From: Bacteroidota bacterium
GTDB taxonomy: Bacteria > Bacteroidota > Bacteroidia > Chitinophagales > Saprospiraceae
Direction: 5' to 3'
DNA length: 64,000 bases
Assembly: GCA_030147525.1 (NCBI GenBank)
Contig: JASBVF010000006.1
Location: 1-64,000 of the forward strand
The translations under genes were made by a program, and so were the position numbers. Shown here piece by piece: positions 1 through 7,358 of this stretch. The notes under the pieces are model-generated. The model had not been told where the DNA came from, did not search any database, and saw nothing but the letters and a program-made list of their open reading frames with translations. Position 1 is the stretch's first letter. Every line of letters begins with the position of its first letter.

Positions 1-597
1 CCTCGCTTTAAGGGGAAATCTCATTTTCAAATTTCACACGTGGCGTGGACAGATCCCTGACGGGACACAAAGAGGCGCTGCGATTCAGCTAATAAGACAC
101 GTACCTGCGGGCCCCATTTGTTTCCCCTCGGGGACCCGTCCACGTCATAAGGGAAAGTCTCGTATTCATATCACTAACATGGCGTGGACAGATCCCTGAC
201 GGGACACTAAGAGGCGCTGCGATTCAGCTAAAAAGATACGTACCTGCGGGCCCCTTTTGTTTCCACTCGGGGATCTGTCCACGTCATAAGGGAAATCTCA
301 TTTTCAAATTTCACACGTGGCGTGGACAGATCCCTGACGGGACACAAAGAGGCGCTGCGATTCAGCTAAAAAGACATGTACCTGCGGGCCCCTTTTGTTT
401 CCCCTCGGGGACCCGTCCTCGTCATAAGGGATAGTCTCTTTTTCAAATCTCAAACCTGGCGTGGACAGATCCCTGACGGGACACAAAGAGGCGCTGCGAT
501 TCAGCTAAAAAGGCACGTACCTGCGGGCCCCTTTGTTTCCCCTCGGGGACCCGTCCTCGTTTTAAGGGAAAGTCTCGTTTTCAAATTTCAAACCTGG
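1..597. repeat. 139-bp tandem repeat array with hairpin arms
   Basis: The phrase GGCGTGGACAGATCCC recurs at about 42, 181, 319 and 458, a period of 138-139 bp, and a fifth copy breaks off near 597. The array is already under way at base 1, so it probably extends beyond the window. Each unit has a left arm CGTGGACAGATCCC and, about 70 bp later, a right arm that is its near reverse complement. The second unit (arms about 183-197 and 269-283) pairs perfectly over 14 bp, while the others read GGGGACCCGTCC(A/T)CG. Short open frames cross the array but are not conserved between units, so I do not call genes here. Confidence 0.85.
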
Positions 598-685
598 AAA
601 GTAATTTTAGGAATAACATGAACCGATATTATCTTCGTTCAGGAAGAAGGAAATTACCTGTAATCCTTATCTCTTAATTACCGCA

Positions 686-720
686 AAATCTGTAAGGTTT
701 TTTTAGGAAGGTACAGATTT
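686..720. repeat. Short inverted repeat beside the first 21-bp array
   Basis: AAATCTGTA at about 686-694 is repeated inverted as TACAGATTT at about 712-720, around a T-rich centre. It resembles a small hairpin. The same sequence context, in the opposite orientation, borders the second 21-bp array near 50945-50980. Confidence 0.45.
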
Positions 721-740
721 GTTTTTGTCGTAAAATCAGC

Positions 741-945
741 TAAAGCCTTCAGGTCATCGCCTAAAGCCTTTAGGTTGTCGTCTGAGGCTTTCAGGTTGTT
801 GTCTAAAGCCTTTAGGTCGTCGTCTGAGGCTTTCAGGTCGTCGTCTGAGGCTTTCAGGTCGTCGTCTGAAGCCTTTAGGTCATCGTCTAAAGCTTTCAGG
901 TCATCGTCTGAAGCCTTTAGGTCATCGTCTGAAGCCTTTCCCTTT
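741..945. repeat. 21-bp tandem repeat array A (about nine copies)
   Basis: About nine contiguous 21-bp units run from about 741 to 930. Each is built from a T(A/G)AAGCCTTTAGG half followed by TC(G/A)TCGTC, and the array decays into CCCTTT repeats near 945. Because 21 is a multiple of three, stop-free frames open across it (giving a seven-residue SSEAFRS repeat), but there is no other sign of a gene. Units differ at the same few positions in shuffled combinations, as expected for a variable-number repeat. Confidence 0.85.
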
Positions 946-1002
946 CCCTTTCCAGGTGCCCGTCAAGCCGCCCATTTGCCCCTAAACCGCATAAAAAACA
1001 CG

Positions 1003-1160
1003 AGAAAAATGACCTGATAATAAAAAATGGAGCCCCGGCAGGGCGGCAATCGATAGATAACCGCACCGCCGGGGCTCCATTTTTGGATAAAATGAATGCT
1101 ACAAACATGATCGCCCCTCCGGGGCTGAAATTTTATCAAAATTCGGGATGACTCATGTTT
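1003..1160. repeat. Palindromic element, copy 1 (left part missing)
   Basis: A GC-rich hairpin (GGAGCCCCGGC... with its complement ...GCCGGGGCTCC) surrounds a short loop containing ATCGATAGAT. It is followed by GGATAAAATnAATGCTACAAAC and ends in AAAATTCGGGATGACTCATG. Two fuller copies lie at 8927-9155 and 59034-59256. This copy lacks the outer left arm seen in the other two. It lies just beyond the 3' end of ribB and could act as a transcription terminator. Confidence 0.8.
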
Positions 1161-1201
1161 TCCTTCCCTCACATTTTCACGCTCTCATGTTTTCATTCCT
1201 T

Positions 1202-2389
1202 TCACCAGCCAACCACCTCCACGATTTCCAGGCCGAAACCGATCATACCGATCCGGCGGGTTTTGCTGTTGGTCAGCAGCCGGATCTTGGAGATGCCGAG
1301 ATCCCGCAGAATCTGGGCGCCGATGCCGTAATCCCGCTGTTCCATCTCCTGGCTTCTTCTTCCCCTGAACGGACGGGGTGATTTTTCTTTTGCATTGCGC
1401 AGGTTTTGCAGGCAGGCCATGAGCGACATGTCTTTTTCACCATGCCGCATGATGACGATGGCGCCCTGCCCTTCTTCAGCTATTTTCTGAAACGAGCGAT
1501 TGAGGTTGGCGCCCATGTCGTCGAAGATGGCATTGAGCAGATCGCTGCCGTCCATCGAGGAATGTACCCGCACCAGCACGGGATCTTCGGGTCTCCACAT
1601 GCCTTTGATGATGGCCAGGTGCGTATCGCCGGTCGGCATTTGCGAATAGGCGATGAGTTCGAACTCACCGTAGCTGTTTTTAAAAGGAATGGTAAACTCC
1701 CGCTTGATGAGCCGCTCGTTCTGCATGCGGTAAGCGACGAGATCTTTGATGGTGATGATTTTCAGGTCAAACTTGCGGGCGATTTCGACCAGTTGTGGCA
1801 GCCGTGCCATGGTGCCGTCCTGGTTCAGGATTTCGACGAGCACGCCGGCGGGTTTGAAGCCTGCCATCCGGGCGAGGTCGATGGTCGCTTCGGTGTGACC
1901 GGTGCGCCGCAGCACGCCGCCGGATTTTGCCTTCAGCGGGAAGATGTGCCCCGGCTTGGCGTAGTCGGAAGGTTTGGTGTCGGGATGCACGAGCGCCCGG
2001 ATGCCGGTTGCCCGGTCGTAAGCGGAGATGCCGGTCGTGCAGCCCTGGCCGATGAGATCGATGGAAACGGTGAAAGCCGTTTCGTGCAGGGCCGTGTTAT
2101 CGGGCACCATCATGGTAAGCCCCAGTTCTTCGGCTCTTTGCTCCTCGATGGGAGTACAGATCAGCCCCCGGCCGTGGGTGGCCATGAAGTTGATGATTTC
2201 CGGCGTCACGCATTCTGCGGCGCAAATGAAGTCGCCTTCGTTTTCCCGGTCTTCATCGTCCACCACAATGATAACTTTCCCGTTGCGAATGTCCTCGACG
2301 GCTTCCTCGATGGTGTTCAGCTTGAATTTTTGATTGGACCAAACGGCAACGCCTTCGGTATTCATCGTTTCAGTCGTATTATTTTCCAT
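1202..2389 (-). CDS. ribB: 3,4-dihydroxy-2-butanone 4-phosphate synthase with degenerate GTP cyclohydrolase II domain (RibBX-like)
   Basis: The N-terminal half (residues about 22-220) is a RibB domain, which makes dihydroxybutanone phosphate from ribulose 5-phosphate for riboflavin synthesis. It has the acidic [10 protein letters not shown] loop (44-53), the HGRG segment and RRTGHTEA (161-168). The C-terminal half (230-395) still resembles GTP cyclohydrolase II (VRVHS, then [12 protein letters not shown] and IRLLTN). However, it lacks the three zinc-ligand cysteines expected just after VRVHS (here [13 protein letters not shown]) and the GRGIGL segment of active enzymes. The second half is therefore probably not a working RibA, like the RibBX variants known from other bacteria, and a separate ribA should exist elsewhere. 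I start at the ATG at 2389; the 30 upstream in-frame codons have repeat-like sequence. Confidence in RibB is high; loss of RibA activity is inferred. Confidence 0.9.
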   Translation of the reverse strand: MENNTTETMNTEGVAVWSNQKFKLNTIEEAVEDIRNGKVIIVVDDEDRENEGDFICAAECVTPEIINFMATHGRGLICTPIEEQRAEELGLTMMVPDNTALHETAFTVSIDLIGQGCTTGISAYDRATGIRALVHPDTKPSDYAKPGHIFPLKAKSGGVLRRTGHTEATIDLARMAGFKPAGVLVEILNQDGTMARLPQLVEIARKFDLKIITIKDLVAYRMQNERLIKREFTIPFKNSYGEFELIAYSQMPTGDTHLAIIKGMWRPEDPVLVRVHSSMDGSDLLNAIFDDMGANLNRSFQKIAEEGQGAIVIMRHGEKDMSLMACLQNLRNAKEKSPRPFRGRRSQEMEQRDYGIGAQILRDLGISKIRLLTNSKTRRIGMIGFGLEIVEVVGW

Positions 2390-2491
2390 TAATTTATTTT
2401 TGTTGTTGGCTGTTGGCTGTTTGCCGCCGGCTAAAAGCCCGTCGCTAACGGCAAAAAGCCAACCGCCAATCGCCCGCAAAGGTCTTTATTT

Positions 2492-2893
2492 TCACAAAGT
2501 GAGCTTCTGCCGGAGCGACTTTTTTTCGGAATGCGCCTTTTTTTTCTTTAAACGCTCATGCCGATTGGCGACGAGGGGCCTTACTTTCTTGCGTTTTTTC
2601 GGCGGTTGCAAGGCTTCCTTCATCAAATCGAGGAAGATGCTGACAGCTGCTTCCTTGTTGGTCAGCTGCGAGCGGGAGCTTTGGTTGGAGATGATTAAAA
2701 CGCCGTCTTTGGTTATGCGGGAAGCTAACCGGTCCATGACGAGCGCCTTTTCGCTGTCGGTCAGCACCTGCGAATTCGGCACGTCGAACAGCAGATCGAC
2801 TTTGGTTTCCACCTTGTTGACGTTCTGCCCGCCCGCCCCGGAGCTTCGGGAGGTACGGAAGTTAAGTTCATTTAAAAATCTATCAGTGTCCAT
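2492..2893 (-). CDS. arfB: Alternative ribosome-rescue factor ArfB (YaeJ-type peptidyl-tRNA hydrolase)
   Basis: The 133-residue protein has the class-I release-factor GGQ motif (GAGGQNVNK, GGQ at 21-23) and a strongly basic tail rich in KKK and RK (about 100-133). This is the layout of ArfB, which enters stalled ribosomes with its tail in the mRNA channel and hydrolyses the peptidyl-tRNA. The length matches the family (about 140) and excludes a full release factor. The ATG at 2893 is chosen because homologues begin with a short acidic lead before FLNELNF-like sequence; the 55 upstream in-frame codons cross a simple TTTAAAGG repeat. It lies upstream of ribB on the same strand with a gap of about 100 bp. 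Confidence 0.92.
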   Translation of the reverse strand: MDTDRFLNELNFRTSRSSGAGGQNVNKVETKVDLLFDVPNSQVLTDSEKALVMDRLASRITKDGVLIISNQSSRSQLTNKEAAVSIFLDLMKEALQPPKKRKKVRPLVANRHERLKKKKAHSEKKSLRQKLTL

Positions 2894-2904
2894 TTTGATG
2901 GTTG

Positions 2905-3220
2905 TATGGTTCTGTAGGTTTAAAAGGTTTAAAGGGTTAAGGGGTTTAAAGGATTCAGGAAATCTGCGTTTGAAAAACGCCTCTCCAAAAACACAAACAC
3001 CCAAAAACACTTTTTCGCCATCGGAACAGTCAGCAACCCGGAATAGTTCATGAAGCATGGCTACCTTTGTGCGTTGATGGGGGTGAAGGGTTTAAAGGGT
3101 TAAAGGGTAAAGAGTTAAAAGTAGCGAGACGGCGCCCTCTTTAAAGCCTTTAACCCCTTCAACCCTTAAACTTTTAAACCATTCAACCCTTAAACTCTTA
3201 AACCATTCAACCTCCCCCCT
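2905..3220. repeat. Simple-repeat block made of TTTAAAGG-type units in both orientations
   Basis: Between arfB and the next gene there are many short GGGTTTAAAGG and GGGTTAAAGGG units (about 2915-2960 and 3085-3120), followed by inverted versions such as TTTAACCCCTTCAACCC (about 3140-3215). The two sides can pair as an imperfect palindrome. A -7-like TACCTTTG sits at about 3062-3069 on the plus strand within the block. No gene is supported in this stretch. Confidence 0.7.
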
Positions 3221-3227
3221 ACTGCAT

Positions 3228-4073
3228 ATGCCAGAAAATAACCACCGCACCATCCTTCCGCTTTTGCAGGCAGCCACGGTTTGCCTTTTTGCCGGCAGAG
3301 CCTGGCAACACCTGTTCTGGGATGCTCCCTACCGGGAGTTGTTCTGGGATCAAAACATCATGCAGCCACTGGTGGAGAAACTAACCGGCTGGCGCTGGCA
3401 GGAGTACGTCACCAGTCCGGCCGTGGATGAAGCAATTGCACACTTTACGACGGGCGTGGGTATTTTCTTTGCCGTCTGCGCCGTCACGGCCTTGTTCATC
3501 CGGCGCTTACCGTCCATCTTCCGCCTCCTGCTGTGGGCGGGCGCATTCATGCTGTTCTGCCTGGCGCTGCTTTACACCAAGGAGTACTTCAATCACCTGG
3601 GGCAGTTCTTCGAATATGCCCTGCAGTTCAGTACACCCGTATTTTTATTGCTTGTTGTAAAAAACGGCGGCCTCACCGACCGGCTTTTGCTTTGGATGAA
3701 AATAGCCATAGCGCTCACCTTCTCCTGTCATGGATTGTATGCGGTGGGTTACTACCCTCGTCCGGGTCTTTTTCTTGAAATGACCATGCGCATCCTCGGC
3801 GTTTCGGAGGCCGGCGCCATTCAATTCCTGAACATGGCAGCAGTCTTGGATTTCGTGGTGGCAGTCGGCATCTTCCTGCCCTGGAGGTGGACGAAATGGA
3901 TCGTACTCTACGCTGCCGCCTGGGGCCTGGCAACGTCGCTCGCAAGAATCTTCGGCAATTTTTACTGGGATTTCCCGGTGAGCAGCCTGCATCAATGGAC
4001 GCACGAGGCTGTGATGCGGCTTCCGCACTTTTTAATTCCGCTGGTGGTGTTTTTAAGAATCAGGAGGGATTAG
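3228..4073 (+). CDS. Multi-pass membrane protein of unknown function
   Basis: The 281-residue protein has about seven hydrophobic segments, roughly at 11-24, 74-91, 97-115, 130-145, 155-175, 200-220 and 225-280. The loop after the first segment is rich in aromatic residues (QHLFWDAPYRELFWD). It should lie in the inner membrane. I do not recognise a named family; its size and segment count vaguely recall DoxX-like proteins but I see no diagnostic motif. The start ATG at 3228 directly follows the TTTAAAGG simple-repeat block. It is convergent with pfkA and separated from it by an inverted repeat. Confidence 0.8.
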   Translation: MPENNHRTILPLLQAATVCLFAGRAWQHLFWDAPYRELFWDQNIMQPLVEKLTGWRWQEYVTSPAVDEAIAHFTTGVGIFFAVCAVTALFIRRLPSIFRLLLWAGAFMLFCLALLYTKEYFNHLGQFFEYALQFSTPVFLLLVVKNGGLTDRLLLWMKIAIALTFSCHGLYAVGYYPRPGLFLEMTMRILGVSEAGAIQFLNMAAVLDFVVAVGIFLPWRWTKWIVLYAAAWGLATSLARIFGNFYWDFPVSSLHQWTHEAVMRLPHFLIPLVVFLRIRRD

Positions 4074-4107
4074 GAATTGGGAGTTAGTAGTCCCGCAAAT
4101 AAGTTTT

Positions 4108-4205
4108 TTATAATTCTCCCGCAGATTTCACGGATGGCCGCAGATTTAATTTATTCAAATCAAATATCTATCTGCGTAAATCTGCGGAATCTGCGGGAGA
4201 GGAAT
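4108..4205. terminator. Inverted repeat between convergent genes (probable bidirectional terminator)
   Basis: CTCCCGCAGATTTC at about 4112-4125 is mirrored by GGAATCTGCGGGAG at about 4187-4200, with inner copies of CGCAGATTTA in both orientations. It occupies the gap between two convergent genes. Similar CGCAGATTT palindromes are widespread intergenic repeats in bacteria, so it may be repeat-derived. Confidence 0.55.
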
Positions 4206-4247
4206 TATTGATTTTCTACTTTTGGCGGAAGGAATTCCCAATTCCAA

Positions 4248-5231
4248 TCAAATCGCCAGCATCTCCGCCAATCGCAGCAGATCGAGGTTGATCTCCTTTT
4301 GATTTTTAACGGCAATCGACAGCGGCGTATGTTTAATCTGATGGCTGACAAGGCCCACCATCACGTTTTTATGTCCATCCTGTAAGGCTTCGATGGCGCC
4401 GTTGCCAAGACGACTGGCCAGCAGACGATCGAAACCGCTGGGCGCCCCGCCCCGCTGCAGGTGACCGATCACCGCAACACGGGTATCGAAAACATCGAAC
4501 TTCGCTTTGATCTCTTCAGCGATTTTATCGGCTCTTCCGATCGGATTACCCTCGGCCACGATGATCAGGCTGAAGAGCTTTTTGCGACGACTGGACTTTT
4601 GCAGGTTGCGCACGAGGTCATCGAGCGTCATTTCCTTTTCCGGTAAAAGCACGTGACCGGCTCCACTGGCGATCGCCGTGTGCAGCGCCAGAAACCCGGA
4701 GTTGCGGCCCATCACTTCGATAAAAAACAGGCGGTCGTGCGACTCGGCCGTGTCCCTGATTTTATCCACCGCTTCAACGGCCGTATTCACTGCCGTATCA
4801 AAGCCGATGGTGAAATCGGTACCGTACAAATCATTGTCGATGGTACAGGGCACGCCGACGATCGGCACGCCGTATTCCCGGTAAAACAACTCAGCTCCGG
4901 TGAACGTACCGTTGCCGCCGAGCGCAATACAGGCATCGATCTTATTTTTTTTCAAGGATTCGAAGGCAAGCTTCCGGCCTTCCTCCGTCATGAAACGCTG
5001 ACTGCGGGCCGTCTTCAGAAAAGTACCGCCCCGCTGAATGATGTTGCCGACATCCCTGATCTCCAGCTTTTTCAGATTCCCGTCAATCATTCCTTCATAG
5101 CCGCCATGAATACCAAAGACTTCCATTTCGTAGTGTGCAGAAGTACGTACCACAGCCCGGAGGCCCGCATTCATGCCGGGGGCGTCGCCACCGGAGGTAA
5201 AAACTGCAATTCTTTTCAACTTTTGACTCAT
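4248..5231 (-). CDS. pfkA: 6-phosphofructokinase
   Basis: The 327-residue enzyme has the PfkA layout: TSGGDAPGMNAG (12-23), PCTIDNDLYGTDFTIGFDTA (128-147) with the catalytic TIDND, EVMGRNSG, and the C-terminal GHLQRGG segment. It phosphorylates fructose 6-phosphate in glycolysis. The nucleotide-site motif that normally reads GGDGS is GGNGT at 105-109, so the usual Mg-binding Asp (Asp103 in the E. coli enzyme) is Asn, while the following Gly typical of ATP-dependent enzymes is kept. The codon is AAC in the sequence. Whether this lowers activity or is a lineage variant cannot be told here. The start ATG fits the family. It is followed on the same strand, after the gap upstream, by a sugar-kinase gene. 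Confidence 0.95.
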   Translation of the reverse strand: MSQKLKRIAVFTSGGDAPGMNAGLRAVVRTSAHYEMEVFGIHGGYEGMIDGNLKKLEIRDVGNIIQRGGTFLKTARSQRFMTEEGRKLAFESLKKNKIDACIALGGNGTFTGAELFYREYGVPIVGVPCTIDNDLYGTDFTIGFDTAVNTAVEAVDKIRDTAESHDRLFFIEVMGRNSGFLALHTAIASGAGHVLLPEKEMTLDDLVRNLQKSSRRKKLFSLIIVAEGNPIGRADKIAEEIKAKFDVFDTRVAVIGHLQRGGAPSGFDRLLASRLGNGAIEALQDGHKNVMVGLVSHQIKHTPLSIAVKNQKEINLDLLRLAEMLAI

Positions 5232-5324
5232 AAAATAGCGTAGTTTTATGAAACGGCCAGGAAGAAGGTCCTCAACATGCGGAGATTAAAACCCGCCGGA
5301 CATCCACACTGACCGTCAACCGGT

Positions 5325-6212
5325 TTACTCAAACTCCTTTTGTTCGGGATCGAGTTGAATTCCTTTTTCGGCTTTCAGATGGTAATTCAGGAGAGGCAGG
5401 ATGGGTTTGTGCAACACCTTGCCGAGGTGCAGGTTTAACTCATCCATCGCTTCCTTTAAAATATCCCTGCAATAAAAGGCCACGGAACCTGCGAAATGCA
5501 CATGCAGCTGTTCGTGGTTTTCATATTTGCAAACATGGCGGTTGAGAAACTCCAGAAAACAGTCCCGGATTACTTTCCGCACAAATGGATGCCCGAAGTG
5601 GCCGGCAAATAGTTTTACAAACGAAGCGAGGTATGCTGCCGGCACCACCCCGCCGTGGTAAATTGTATCGATGACGTCTTTACGCCCGTTCGGACAAGCC
5701 TGCCTGATCACCGGATGCAATTCCTCCGGCATTTCACGGTAAAAATAGGCCTGCAACAGTTTCTTCCCGATCAGAGCGCCGCTTCCTTCATCCCCGAGCA
5801 AAAAACCCAGGTTGTCAACATGGTCGGCTTCTTTCTCTCCATCGTACAGCATGGAGTTGGAGCCGGTACCGAGTATGCACACAATGCCCGGCTCATTGCC
5901 GCAGGTCGCTCTCGCCGCCGCCATCAGGTCGTGACTGACCTCAATTTTTGTTTGCTGAAAAACAGCACCCAGCGCCTCGGCCACCACCTTTCTCCGGTCA
6001 GGGTCCCAGCAGCCTGCACCATAATAAAAGACGGAACCGCCGGCTGTTGCTTTCAACTTTACCGCCAATTCCTGCTGAACGACATGCCTGATCTGCTCAA
6101 CTGTATGGTAGTTGGGATTGAAGCCGGAAGTGGTAATGTTCATCAACTTACCATCCTCCATTCTTATTTTCCAATCGGCTTTTGTAGAGCCGCCATCACA
6201 AACAGCCAGCAT
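5325..6212 (-). CDS. BadF/BcrA-type ATPase, probable N-acetylglucosamine kinase
   Basis: The 295-residue protein has the ASKHA phosphate-1 motif CDGGSTKADW (5-14), an acidic HDLMAAAR segment, the phosphate-2 motif ILGTGSNS (113-120) and GDEGSGALIG (140-149). This matches the BadF/BadG/BcrA/BcrD family, whose members of this length in Bacteroidota are mostly annotated as GlcNAc kinase-like. It would phosphorylate an amino sugar, perhaps from wall recycling. The substrate is inferred from the family, not visible. The ATG at 6212 is preferred over an in-frame TTG at 6233 because that TTG overlaps a -7 promoter box (TACATTTG read on the minus strand, 6231-6238). Confidence 0.85.
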   Translation of the reverse strand: MLAVCDGGSTKADWKIRMEDGKLMNITTSGFNPNYHTVEQIRHVVQQELAVKLKATAGGSVFYYGAGCWDPDRRKVVAEALGAVFQQTKIEVSHDLMAAARATCGNEPGIVCILGTGSNSMLYDGEKEADHVDNLGFLLGDEGSGALIGKKLLQAYFYREMPEELHPVIRQACPNGRKDVIDTIYHGGVVPAAYLASFVKLFAGHFGHPFVRKVIRDCFLEFLNRHVCKYENHEQLHVHFAGSVAFYCRDILKEAMDELNLHLGKVLHKPILPLLNYHLKAEKGIQLDPEQKEFE

Positions 6213-6230
6213 ACCAACTGATTTTTGCCG

Positions 6231-6238
6231 CAAATGTA
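6231..6238 (-). promoter_or_regulatory. -7 box TACATTTG for the BadF-type kinase gene
   Basis: Read on the minus strand this is an exact match to the Bacteroidota -7 consensus TAnnTTTG. It lies 19 bp upstream of the ATG at 6212. No clear -33 TTG was found at the expected spacing. Confidence 0.6.
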
Positions 6239-6413
6239 GTGTAAAACTAACACCAACCTGAACGAGCGGAGTATTTTTTTAGTTGCCGTGCTCCTTTTTA
6301 AAAGCAGCAAAACACAACTTTAAACAACAAAATGTTTATTTTAAGTTGTTTTTTAAAAACAAAAACATTTATTTTGCTCTTGTAATGCGTATTGATCAAC
6401 AAAAACTTTGAAA

Positions 6414-7247
6414 ATGACTGAGTTCAAATTACACCGCCAACCCACCCGTGAAGACCAATTTACCCAATTTTTTAACTGGATCGGTAAATACTGGTTTCAG
6501 TTGGTTATAGCACTTTTCCTCGTGCATTTATACGCCAACCGGAATGTGCAGGTTACCGTTTCGGGTCATGGACAGGCTGTGGCGGCCAGTTTCAAAGAGC
6601 CGAAGCCGGTGAAAGCCCTTGCCAGTACTGTGAAAGACGAGGAGCTATCTTTCGCCTCTATCGCTACCCAACCCACATTTACCGAAGACAAACCTGCCGT
6701 GATTCCCGGTAAATGGAAGTCATCCGACTTTCGCAACCTTTCCTTTGTGTTTTCACCCGATCTTGCTGAAAGAAAGGGAGTTGACCAACGCATTGTGAAG
6801 GAAAAAATGGACAATTGCCGCAGTTACGTTGAACGGTTCGCCGCTACAGCCATCGCAGAAATGAAACAATTTGGTATCCCTGCCAGCATCACCCTCGCCC
6901 AGGGACTACTCGAAACGGACGCCGGCAGCAGCCATCTGGCCACCGAATCCAACAATCATTTTGGGATAAAATGCCGCTCCAAATGCCGTGGCTGCACCTG
7001 TCGCAACTACTCTGACGATGATATCTACGACATGTTCCGGGTTTTCGACTCTGCCTGGGAGAGTTACCGGGAACACTCCAAACTGCTGCAAATGGACCGC
7101 TACAAGGGTTTGAAAAAGCTCGGCACCAAAGATTACAAAGGCTGGGCGGCAGGTCTCAAGAAGGCAGGTTATGCGACCGATAAAAACTACCACAAGAAAC
7201 TGATCAAGATCATCGAGGCGCTGGACCTGCATCAGTTTGACCGGTAA
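6414..7247 (+). CDS. Membrane-anchored glucosaminidase (GH73-type peptidoglycan hydrolase)
   Basis: After a short cytoplasmic lead there is one membrane anchor (about residues 24-42), then a linker of about 90 residues, then a GH73 glucosaminidase domain (about 140-275). The motif ASITLAQGLLETDAG carries the expected catalytic Glu (about 167), followed by NNHFGIKC and a Tyr-rich C-terminal half with YKGLKKLG and GYATDKNY. Such enzymes cut the glycan strands of peptidoglycan. An insertion after NNHFGIKC contains four closely spaced cysteines (about 187-196, spacing C-x3-C-x2-C-x-C), more than I expect for the family. A TTG six bases earlier could also start translation; ATG is preferred. Confidence 0.88.
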   Translation: MTEFKLHRQPTREDQFTQFFNWIGKYWFQLVIALFLVHLYANRNVQVTVSGHGQAVAASFKEPKPVKALASTVKDEELSFASIATQPTFTEDKPAVIPGKWKSSDFRNLSFVFSPDLAERKGVDQRIVKEKMDNCRSYVERFAATAIAEMKQFGIPASITLAQGLLETDAGSSHLATESNNHFGIKCRSKCRGCTCRNYSDDDIYDMFRVFDSAWESYREHSKLLQMDRYKGLKKLGTKDYKGWAAGLKKAGYATDKNYHKKLIKIIEALDLHQFDR

Positions 7248-7276
7248 ATTACCCCCATTTGCAGCGGTTGTATATA

Positions 7277-7317
7277 CGAACAGCGGCAGGCCTTGTCACA
7301 AAGCCTGCCGCTGTTCG
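7277..7317. terminator. Strong hairpin terminator between convergent genes
   Basis: CGAACAGCGGCAGGC is followed after an 11-base loop by its perfect reverse complement, giving a 15-bp GC-rich stem. It sits between the 3' ends of the glucosaminidase and M28 peptidase genes and would serve both strands. Confidence 0.8.
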
Positions 7318-7358
7318 TTGAGCACTGACGTGCAACAGAGCCGATCTGCGTTACCGGA

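Noticed and set aside
304-621. Short open frames across the 139-bp repeats as genes
   Set aside because: They are not conserved in frame from one repeat unit to the next and have no start context or recognisable sequence.
741-945. CRISPR array
   Set aside because: Units are contiguous and have no unique spacers; no cas genes are present. The same applies to 1-597 and 50671-50943.
775-1017. An 80-residue protein with an SSEAFRS heptad repeat
   Set aside because: It is a by-product of a 21-bp repeat, whose period is divisible by three; it has no other gene-like features and runs into unrelated sequence.
917-1172. Minus-strand open frames over the first palindromic element
   Set aside because: They fall inside a hairpin element that also occurs where the frames are broken, and overlap each other.
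1406-2392. A 328-residue open frame opposite ribB
   Set aside because: It is the antisense shadow of a well-conserved gene, with composition imposed by the other strand.
1202-2479. Frameshift or assembly error as the reason for the missing cysteines in the RibA-like domain
   Set aside because: The reading frame is continuous and the segments before and after the altered region align in the same frame, so real divergence is more likely.
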